From Arthrobacter sp. efr-133-TYG-118 (lineage in GTDB: Bacteria > Actinomycetota > Actinomycetes > Actinomycetales > Micrococcaceae): a stretch of DNA of 64,000 nt. Position numbers and translations under genes: made by a program. Shown piece by piece: positions 54,953 through 61,470 of this stretch. Within the stretch, counting starts at the first letter, position 1; each line of letters begins with the position of its first letter. Under the pieces are notes generated by a model that saw only the letters and a list, made by a program, of their open reading frames with translations, did no database searches and was not told where the DNA came from. Location of the stretch: NCBI RefSeq assembly GCF_030209755.1, contig NZ_JARVRH010000004.1, positions 1 to 64,000 of the forward strand, written 5' to 3'.

Positions 54953-55657
54953 ATGAGCAACGAAGCCTCCACCGCACTGGACAACAGTGCAAGCATCGCT
55001 TCATACATCGACCACACTCTTCTCAAGCCGGAGGCCAGCGAAGCCGAAGTGCGCCAAGTGTGTGCCGAGGCGGCCGAGTACAAGTTCAAGTCGGTGTGCG
55101 TCAATCCGATTTGGGTCAAGACCGTCACGACGGCACTCAAGGGTTCCGGAGTGCTCACGTGCTCGGTTGTCGGCTTTCCGCTGGGCGCGACTCCCAGCGA
55201 TGTCAAGGCCTTCGAAGCACGCGGCGCCGTATTGGATGGTGCAGATGAAATCGACATGGTGATCAACATCGCCGCGGCCCGTGCCGGGGATAAAGGCGCC
55301 TTGGTGGATGACATCACGACCGTAGCGGAGGCGGTCCACGCGGGTGGGGCCATCCTGAAGGTCATCATCGAGACTGCCCTGCTGAATGACGAGCAGAAGG
55401 TCCTGGCTTGCGAGGCATCGGTGGAGGCCGGGGCGGACTTCGTCAAGACCTCAACCGGTTTCAACGGTGGCGGCGCCACGGTGGAAGACGTGGCCCTCAT
55501 GCGCAAGACAGTGGGCCCGGACCTCGGCGTCAAGGCCTCCGGTGGAGTACGTTCCCTGGCCGACGCACAGGCTATGATTACTGCTGGTGCAACACGTATC
55601 GGTGCGAGCTCCGGAATTGCCATCGTCAAGGGTGAACAAGGTTCATCCGCGTACTGA
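54953..55657 (+). CDS. deoC: Deoxyribose-phosphate aldolase
   Basis: The 234-residue class I aldolase splits 2-deoxyribose-5-phosphate into acetaldehyde and glyceraldehyde-3-phosphate in deoxynucleoside breakdown. Seen are [44 protein letters not shown], the Schiff-base lysine in [19 protein letters not shown] near residue 164, and the second lysine in [14 protein letters not shown]. The ATG at 54953 follows GGAAGGA. A small membrane protein gene follows by 51 bp. It complements the purine phosphorylase at 37220 functionally, although unlinked. Confidence 0.96.
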   Translation: MSNEASTALDNSASIASYIDHTLLKPEASEAEVRQVCAEAAEYKFKSVCVNPIWVKTVTTALKGSGVLTCSVVGFPLGATPSDVKAFEARGAVLDGADEIDMVINIAAARAGDKGALVDDITTVAEAVHAGGAILKVIIETALLNDEQKVLACEASVEAGADFVKTSTGFNGGGATVEDVALMRKTVGPDLGVKASGGVRSLADAQAMITAGATRIGASSGIAIVKGEQGSSAY

Positions 55658-55708
55658 TCTTCCCGGCAGCCGCCATAGTTTTGAGCCCCCCGGGGCCGAG
55701 GAGGAAGC

Positions 55709-55933
55709 ATGTCCCAGAACGCCAGCCAGCCCATCGAAAAAGAGAACCCCCTGGGCCAGAGCATTCTGCTCTTTGTGATCAGCATGGTCCTGTTCCTCGG
55801 CGCCATCTACTCCCTGACTTTCCTGACGCTGGAGAACACGTGGCCGATGGCCATCTGCCTGGTCCTCTTTGGCCTCGCCTTCTGGATCCCGCAAACCATT
55901 CTTGGCCGCTCCAACTCGGCTGGCGAAAGCTAA
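55709..55933 (+). CDS. Small two-helix membrane protein
   Basis: This 74-residue protein has two hydrophobic helices (QSILLFVISMVLFLGAIYSL and WPMAICLVLFGLAFWIPQTI). Its polar N-terminus and NSAGES tail are presumably cytosolic. It has a strong GAGGAGG site. It is conserved downstream of deoC in related actinobacteria as far as I know, but no function is assigned. A strong hairpin terminator follows the stop by 14 bp. Confidence 0.75.
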   Translation: MSQNASQPIEKENPLGQSILLFVISMVLFLGAIYSLTFLTLENTWPMAICLVLFGLAFWIPQTILGRSNSAGES

Positions 55934-55947
55934 GAACCAACTGCAAA

Positions 55948-55982
55948 ACTGTGGCCCCGGACTTTTAGTCCGGGGCCACAGT
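55948..55982 (+). terminator. Strong hairpin terminator after deoC operon
   Basis: ACTGTGGCCCCGGACT pairs perfectly over 16 bp with AGTCCGGGGCCACAGT around TTT. It is followed by AGTTTAAA. Confidence 0.88.
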
Positions 55983-55998
55983 AGTTTAAATGTGACTC

Positions 55999-56096
55999 CA
56001 CCACTTCTGACCTCTTTTGAACCCGAACGACGGCGACACGCCCCAAAAAGGGGCGTGTCGCCGTCGTTCTCCCACCGAAGAAGGTCAGAAGTGGTG
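55999..56096. repeat. 98-bp nested palindrome
   Basis: The outer arms CACCACTTCTGACCT (55999-56013) and AGGTCAGAAGTGGTG (56082-56096) match perfectly. The inner arms GAACGACGGCGACACGCCCC (56025-56044) and its complement (56050-56069) match over 20 bp around AAAAA. The two unpaired shoulders are short. It could be a bidirectional terminator, a mobile remnant or a replication-type structure. Confidence 0.85.
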
Positions 56097-56288
56097 ATCG
56101 AAACCAAGTAGTACCACTCATATTTGACTGCGAAAGACGGGTAACACCACTCGTTGTTAGTTAAAGACCGCCCATGCAAGCATTTGGGCATCGATTGAAT
56201 GGGCAATCGAAGCAAGGGTTGGAAATTTCGAATTCATTGCCGCTGTCGCCTGTTCTGGGGAACACCAATTCAAAAAGGAGTCTCACTC
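56097..56288 (+). promoter_or_regulatory. Long leader of the surface-protein operon
   Basis: No gene is supported in this stretch. It is AT-richer than its surroundings and holds GCCCA...TGGGC (56172-56191) with an inner ATGC/GCAT, and CGATTG...CAATCG just after. ACCACT units recur near 56113 and 56146. I cannot assign a riboswitch class. AAAAAGGAG before 56289 is the ribosome site. Confidence 0.4.
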
Positions 56289-56744
56289 ATGCGCAAATTG
56301 AGCAAAAAAGGAAAAGTGTACGCGGCAGCGGCAACAGTTGCCCTCGTAGCAGCAAGCGGCGGAGCAGCCTACGCCTACTGGACCACCACGGGTAGTGGTT
56401 CGGGCGGAGCGGCCAACTCGGCCGGCGGAGGCACTGTCACCCTGTACGCGAGCTTCGCGGCTGGCCTGGCACCAGGCAACTCGACTTCTGTCGCCTACAC
56501 GGCCGACAATGCGAGCAACACCGACACAGTTGTGGGAGCCCTCACAGCAACCGTATCCACGAGCGACCCGACGCATTGCCTCGCTTCCTGGTTCACGGTC
56601 ACGGCCGTGACGTCGAATTCGCCCGTGGCACACAACTCAAACGGCACGTCCGTAGGCAGCGGCACATTGACCTTCCTCAACGACGCCGCCAACCAGGACG
56701 CCTGCAAGAGCGCCACGGTTACGGTCACGGTCGGCAGCCTCTAG
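56289..56744 (+). CDS. SipW-type signal-peptide exported protein (TasA/camelysin-like)
   Basis: This is a 151-residue exported protein. The N-terminus KKGKVYAAAATVALVAASGG and AAYAYWTTTGSGSG is the pattern of SipW-dependent proteins such as TasA and CalY (AYAYWT just after the hydrophobic core). The mature part is a Ser/Thr/Gly/Asn-rich beta protein with two cysteines (THCLASW, QDACKSA) that may form a disulfide. It has a strong AAAAAGGAG. It opens an operon-like run of four exported proteins. The genes may build a surface or matrix structure; that is inference. No SipW peptidase gene is in the window. Confidence 0.75.
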   Translation: MRKLSKKGKVYAAAATVALVAASGGAAYAYWTTTGSGSGGAANSAGGGTVTLYASFAAGLAPGNSTSVAYTADNASNTDTVVGALTATVSTSDPTHCLASWFTVTAVTSNSPVAHNSNGTSVGSGTLTFLNDAANQDACKSATVTVTVGSL

Positions 56745-56831
56745 CAATCCGGCTGGTGGGCCTGTCACGGGCCCACCAGCTTGTGCTGTCCCCGCAGAAT
56801 CCACGCAGAACAAACCTAGAGGAGGCCCCCG

Positions 56832-57677
56832 GTGCCGAGCATTCCGGAGTTGTTCCACTCGCCGCTTCGCATCGTCCGTGCGGGAGCCAAAGTGCTTCTG
56901 GCCGGCCTTCTCTTGGTAACCCTCACATCGGGCGTCGTGCTCGCCGCCAATAGTAATGGCAACGGCACCCAAACCGCGCCAAAAGCCATCACGCTGCAGC
57001 TTGCACCCACCAGCAGGTCCGTCACCCAGGGGACGCCGGCAAGCTACAACGTCGTGGTCCAGCCCTCGGGCGGCTTTATTGGCAATGTCTCACTGACAGT
57101 CTCGGGCCTGCCGGCAGGTGCCACAGCATCGTTTTCGCCCGCGGTCGTAGCCGTCGGATCCGGACCAGGGTCAGCGACCCTCAACGTGTCCACTACATCC
57201 GCCACGCCCTTGGGAACCTACTCCCTGAGCCTCAAGGGCAGCAGCGGGACGGTACAGTCCGCCGTCGTCGTCGTTTCCTTGACGGTGACCGCCGGCCAGC
57301 ACCAACCGTTCACCATCTCAGGCGGCCCCGCGGGAGTTCTCGCACCGGGCTACAGCGTGTCGGTTGATCTTCAGTTAGCAAACCCGGGCAATACCAACAT
57401 CAACGTCACCGGCCTGACCGTATCCATCACGGGAATCACCCGGACCGCTCAAGCCGTGGCGAACAACAGGCCGTGCAATCCTTCGGATTACGTCATCACC
57501 CAATTCAGCGGCAGTTATCCGATTTCTGCCCCGCCAGGCAATTCCTCGCTCTCGACCAGCGGATTTCCGGCAATTCAGTGGCCGCAGATAAAAATGCTGA
57601 ATAGCTCGCTCAACCAGGACGGTTGCAAAGGCGCAACCCTCCAGCTTTCCTACTCCGGGACGGGACAGGGCAACTGA
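56832..57677 (+). CDS. Exported Ig-like-domain protein
   Basis: The 281-residue protein has a signal peptide (LLAGLLLVTLTSGVVLA|ANSNG). An Ig-like fold region (about 50-155) follows, with QPSGGFIGNVSLTVSGLPAG and TTSATPLGTYSLSLKGSSG, resembling domains found on bacterial surface proteins. The C-terminal part (about 160-281) resembles the mature domains of the neighbouring exported proteins, with a conserved Cys pair (NRPCNPSDY, NQDGCKGA). GTG at 56832 follows AGAGGAGG. It lies 1 bp before the next gene, so the two are tightly coupled. It lacks a sorting motif. Confidence 0.7.
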   Translation: MPSIPELFHSPLRIVRAGAKVLLAGLLLVTLTSGVVLAANSNGNGTQTAPKAITLQLAPTSRSVTQGTPASYNVVVQPSGGFIGNVSLTVSGLPAGATASFSPAVVAVGSGPGSATLNVSTTSATPLGTYSLSLKGSSGTVQSAVVVVSLTVTAGQHQPFTISGGPAGVLAPGYSVSVDLQLANPGNTNINVTGLTVSITGITRTAQAVANNRPCNPSDYVITQFSGSYPISAPPGNSSLSTSGFPAIQWPQIKMLNSSLNQDGCKGATLQLSYSGTGQGN

Positions 57678-57678
57678 C

Positions 57679-58179
57679 ATGAAAGCGAACAGGTGGAGGA
57701 GTGGTCGCAGCGTCAAAGCCGCGTTCCTGGCAGGCGCGCTCACCTTAGCGCTCGGCGCGGGGACGGCTTATGCATACTGGGCCACGACCGGCTCCGGCAG
57801 CGGCTCCGCTGCCGCCGGCGACATGCAGACTGTCACCGTGGACGCGCTCGTTCCCGGTGACACTCCGGCGTCGACACTGATCCCCGGCGGTACTGCCGAC
57901 GTTGTGCTGCGGGTGACCAACCCGAACCCCTACCCGGTCCAAGTGTACAGCGTCACGGGCAACGGACCCGTCACCGCCGACACCGCGCATCCTGCCTGCA
58001 CCACCACGGGCGTTACCCTCGCAGGCTCTCCCGGTCCACTCAGTCCGACCATTTCCATCGACGCGAATTCGACCGCATTGGTCACTCTTCCCGGGGCGGC
58101 GGGTATGGATGCGACGTCGCAGTCAGCCTGCCAGGGCTCCACCTTCCACCTTCCAGTCACGTTGGCGGTCCGAAAATGA
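57679..58179 (+). CDS. SipW-type signal-peptide exported protein, second copy
   Basis: This 166-residue protein has an N-terminus similar to the 56289 product: VKAAFLAGALTLALGAGTAY, then AYWATTGSGSGSAA. The mature domain has two cysteines (HPACTTTG, SACQGSTF), and the last strand ends FHLPVTLAVRK. These shared signal and cysteine features indicate a paralogue of the first gene. The stop overlaps the next start (ATGA). The function is unknown, with a structural role at the surface most plausible. Confidence 0.7.
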   Translation: MKANRWRSGRSVKAAFLAGALTLALGAGTAYAYWATTGSGSGSAAAGDMQTVTVDALVPGDTPASTLIPGGTADVVLRVTNPNPYPVQVYSVTGNGPVTADTAHPACTTTGVTLAGSPGPLSPTISIDANSTALVTLPGAAGMDATSQSACQGSTFHLPVTLAVRK

Positions 58180-60614
58180 GCATTCAACCGCGGCACCACA
58201 TGCCCCGCGCCGCCAGCTGGCTGAGGACCCGTACCCCGTGGGTGCTCATCGGGATCCTCCTGGTGTCCGGCATCGGTTCCGCGGCCTACGCGTTCTGGCA
58301 GTCCATCAGCAGCAGCAATTTCGCCTCTGCTACCGGGGACGCCGTCATGCCCGGAAACAAGCCATCAGTCTCTGCCACGGGTGCCGATATCTCAGTGAAC
58401 TGGACACCTGGTACGACGGCGGGCGGGCGCGCTGTTACCGGTTACACGGTTGCCCGGTACAACGCGGCCACGGGCGGATCCAAAACCCCTGCGACAGGCG
58501 CATGCGCAGGCACCGTTACGGTCATTAGCTGCGCCGAACAGAACGTCCCGGGCGGAATATGGTTCTACACCGTCACCCCGGTCATCGGACTCTGGACCGG
58601 CGCTGAAAGCGCGCGCAGCGACGCCGTCAGCAGTGACAGCACGCCGCCGGTGGCCTCCGTTGCGTCCATTTCCCCGTCGCCCAACGCGTCCGGCTTCAAC
58701 AACAGCAGCCCTGTCATCGTCAATCTCACGGCCCAGGACAACACAGGCGGCTCCGGCGTCGCCTCGATCACCTACGCCGTTGATTCCGGCAGTCCGACGA
58801 CGGTGAGCGCCGCCAACGCGGCCGTCACCGTGAGCGGCGACGGAACGCATGTCGTGACCTATTTCGCGACCGACAACGCAGGCAACGCCAGCGCCCCCCA
58901 GAATCTTGCGATCAAGATCGACACGGTGGCACCCGGCGCACCTTCGATCATTGTGCCCACGTATGTGAACAGTGCAAACGTTGCCGCTGTCCCAATCAAC
59001 GGCACAGCTGAGCCCGGATCAACGCTGACCCTCACAATCACCGATCCCGGTGCCGCGCACACGCTGGCACGGACAGTGACAGTCAACGGCTCCGGAGCCT
59101 GGACGGCAACCGGCCTCGACCTGACCTCCTTGAACCAAGGCACCGTCACGTATGCCGCCAAAGCCACCGACGCTGCGGGCAACACCGGCTCCACTGTGAC
59201 CGTCACCAGCATCAAGGACACGCTGGCCCCGGCCGTCCCGACGATCTCCGCCCCGCTGTACGTCAACAGCACCAACGTTGCCAACGTGCCAGTAAGCGGC
59301 ACGGCGGAGGCTGGCTCGGCAGTCACGCTCGTCGTCACCGACGCCGGGGCCGCCGATTCGGTGACGCAGACTGCGACGGCCAACGGCACCGGTGCTTGGT
59401 CCACAACCGGGCTCAACCTGTCCGCGCTCAACCAGGGCGCCGTCACGTACACTGCCACCGCTACCGACGCCGCCGGGAATACCGGGGCTTCCGTCGCGGT
59501 CGCCAAAACCAAGGACACGCTTTCGGCCACTCCCACAGTCACTGTGCCTACCTACGTCAACAGCGCCAACGCGGGCAATGTGCCGGCAAGCGGAACGTCC
59601 GACGCCGGGGCGTCGGTCACACTCACCGTCACCGACGCCGGCTCCGCTCATACGGTCAGCCAGACTGTCACCGCCACTGGTTCCGGAACATGGTCAGTGA
59701 CTGGCTTGAACCTCAGCACGTTCACAGACGGGAGTATTAGCTACTCCGCGACCGCCACCGATGCGGCCGGAAACGTCAGCGCCACCAAGACCACCACGAA
59801 CACGAAGGACACGGTTTCCGCCACTCCGGTGGTCAGCGCTCCTGCCTATGTGAACGGTGCCAACGTAGCCAGTGTCCCGGTCAGCGGAACGTCCGACGCC
59901 GGAGCATCAGTCAGCCTTACTGTGACGGACGCCGGCACCCCCGTGCACACGGTCACCCAAACTGTCACCGCAAATGGCTCGGGGACGTGGTCCTTCAATG
60001 GACTCAACCTGGGCACGCTCAACCCTGGTGCCATCAGTTACTCGGCAACAGCCGCGGACCCGGCCGGAAATGTCAGCGCCGCGGGTACAGCAAGCAGCAC
60101 GAAGGACGTCGTGGCACCCACGGTGACAGGGGTCGCACTGACGAACGGGGGAACTCTTGGAACGGCCGACGTCTTAGACTCGGTGACCATCACCTACTCG
60201 GAGCGCATGGATGCCACTAAGTTCTGCACAGCTTGGAATAACACCGGAACTCAGATTCTGAACAGCAACAACGATGTGGTTGTCACCCTCCAAGACAACG
60301 GAGCCAACGACACACTGACGGTCTCCAGCGCTGCATGCCCCTCCCTCAACATCGGGACAGTGAGCCTAGGCGGAAACTACATCAGCTCGGCGACGGCAAC
60401 GTTCAAAGGCACCCAGGGCAATAAGTCGACTGTTCAATGGGATCCGCTGACCCTCAAGCTCACGATTGTCCTCGGCAGCTACAAAACCGGGACTCTAGCA
60501 TCGAATGTTGTTGCCGGAACCCCGTCCTACACCCCGCTGTCGGGACTGTCCGACCTGGCTGCGAACCCGCTCAGCACAACGCCCTTCACCTCTCCAGGTA
60601 CGTCGAGGTTCTGA
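58176..60614 (+). CDS. Large exported protein with four 99-residue Ig-like repeats
   Basis: The 812-residue protein begins with a basic segment and helix (WVLIGILLVSGIGSAAYAFW, a variant of the AYAYW signal). A fibronectin-like region (about 60-150) and a first Ig-like unit (about 160-245) follow. Four homologous units then start near residues 248, 347, 446 and 544, with DNA periods of 297, 297, 294 and 297 bp. The unit core is YVNSANVAxVPVxGT then VTLTVTDAG, then WSxTGLNLS and ATATDAAGN. It ends in a separate domain with two cysteines and no anchor motif. It is likely an adhesin or matrix scaffold. Confidence 0.75.
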   Translation: MSIQPRHHMPRAASWLRTRTPWVLIGILLVSGIGSAAYAFWQSISSSNFASATGDAVMPGNKPSVSATGADISVNWTPGTTAGGRAVTGYTVARYNAATGGSKTPATGACAGTVTVISCAEQNVPGGIWFYTVTPVIGLWTGAESARSDAVSSDSTPPVASVASISPSPNASGFNNSSPVIVNLTAQDNTGGSGVASITYAVDSGSPTTVSAANAAVTVSGDGTHVVTYFATDNAGNASAPQNLAIKIDTVAPGAPSIIVPTYVNSANVAAVPINGTAEPGSTLTLTITDPGAAHTLARTVTVNGSGAWTATGLDLTSLNQGTVTYAAKATDAAGNTGSTVTVTSIKDTLAPAVPTISAPLYVNSTNVANVPVSGTAEAGSAVTLVVTDAGAADSVTQTATANGTGAWSTTGLNLSALNQGAVTYTATATDAAGNTGASVAVAKTKDTLSATPTVTVPTYVNSANAGNVPASGTSDAGASVTLTVTDAGSAHTVSQTVTATGSGTWSVTGLNLSTFTDGSISYSATATDAAGNVSATKTTTNTKDTVSATPVVSAPAYVNGANVASVPVSGTSDAGASVSLTVTDAGTPVHTVTQTVTANGSGTWSFNGLNLGTLNPGAISYSATAADPAGNVSAAGTASSTKDVVAPTVTGVALTNGGTLGTADVLDSVTITYSERMDATKFCTAWNNTGTQILNSNNDVVVTLQDNGANDTLTVSSAACPSLNIGTVSLGGNYISSATATFKGTQGNKSTVQWDPLTLKLTIVLGSYKTGTLASNVVAGTPSYTPLSGLSDLAANPLSTTPFTSPGTSRF
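58920..60107 (+). repeat. Tandem coding repeat, about 297 bp, four units
   Basis: The GAC codon of the KDT/IDT boundary recurs at 58920, 59217, 59514, 59808 and 60105. The periods are 297, 297, 294 and 297 bp. Units are similar but not identical at DNA level, which points to older duplication rather than a fresh one. Confidence 0.85.
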
Positions 60615-60639
60615 CGCCGGGCGCCCCGGCGTCAGAACC
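60607..60639. terminator. Bidirectional terminator-like hairpin
   Basis: GGTTCTGACGCCGGG pairs perfectly with CCCGGCGTCAGAACC around CGC. It overlaps the stop of the large repeat protein and precedes the convergent hydrolase stop at 60661. Confidence 0.8.
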
Positions 60640-60660
60640 GGCAGGTTCTAATATCCACCG

Positions 60661-61467
60661 TCATCCACCCAGCCCCAACATGAGTGCCTGGAGGGCCGGC
60701 CACTGGTTCCGGAGCAATGCCCACGCCGCCAGGCCAAGTCCAACCATGGCGTAGCCGCTCACGGGAATCAGGACCAGCCATTCCCGCCGTGAGCCGGCCC
60801 TGCCAAGCAAGGGGATGGAGAATGCGCCGTTGGCCCGCCAGATCCCGCTGACCAGGGGCAGCTTGCGCCAGAACTTCGGCGGCTTGATGACGATCGGCCA
60901 CAGCAGCGGCACTCCCCCGGTGGTGATCATGTCGCCCACAATATGGACTATGACGCCGGTGAGCATGGAGAGCGGTAACCAGCTCCACTGGTGCGGGGCG
61001 AACCACGTGACCAGCCCGGCCATGGCAAGACCGAAGACCCAGTTGGCGATCCACCCGGTATTCGGGAACAGCTTGAGGGCTTTGGCGGCCAGGTTGATCA
61101 TGAACATGCACAACAGCCCGGCGCCCACCGACAAACGGCCCACCGGAGTATCCAGCTGGAACTGGGCAGCCATGGCTGCGAGCACCACGAAAGCCGAGGC
61201 GCCCAACAATGAATGCGTGCCCTGCCGGTGCCCGCCGCTGGCCTTCTCGATCCCGACGGCGATCACGTTGGACAGCGGCGGCAGCGAGTGGGCGATGGTG
61301 CTCGAGCGGTGGTCCCAATCGCAGACCAAAGCAGTCCCCGCCGTCGTCATCGCACCGATGAGGATTCCAGTGGCGTCCAGCGGGTACCAGCCCAAGGCGT
61401 ACGGGCCGGTTGAAGCGATAGCTATCCACGCCGCGGCCCCGGACGCGGCGTGGTGTCCTCCCATCAT
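60661..61467 (-). CDS. Membrane-bound metal-dependent hydrolase (YdjM/DUF457 type)
   Basis: The 268-residue membrane protein belongs to the YdjM/LexA-regulated hydrolase family. It has about five helices and the conserved His/Asp motifs HHAASGAAAWI at the N-terminus, VCDWDHRSSTIAHSLPPLSN near residue 48, HRQGTHSLLGA near residue 80 and HIVGDMITTGGVPLLWP near residue 175. The metal site is expected from the family. The ATG at 61467 lies 3 bp after the mfd stop, so it is probably read from the mfd transcript. Its substrate is unknown, perhaps a membrane lipid. Confidence 0.88.
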   Translation of the reverse strand: MMGGHHAASGAAAWIAIASTGPYALGWYPLDATGILIGAMTTAGTALVCDWDHRSSTIAHSLPPLSNVIAVGIEKASGGHRQGTHSLLGASAFVVLAAMAAQFQLDTPVGRLSVGAGLLCMFMINLAAKALKLFPNTGWIANWVFGLAMAGLVTWFAPHQWSWLPLSMLTGVIVHIVGDMITTGGVPLLWPIVIKPPKFWRKLPLVSGIWRANGAFSIPLLGRAGSRREWLVLIPVSGYAMVGLGLAAWALLRNQWPALQALMLGLGG

Positions 61468-61470
61468 CGC

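Noticed and set aside
56097..56288. Cyclic-di-GMP riboswitch before the surface-protein operon
   Set aside because: GAAAGACGGG looked suggestive, but the conserved tetraloop/receptor and the rest of the GEMM core are missing.
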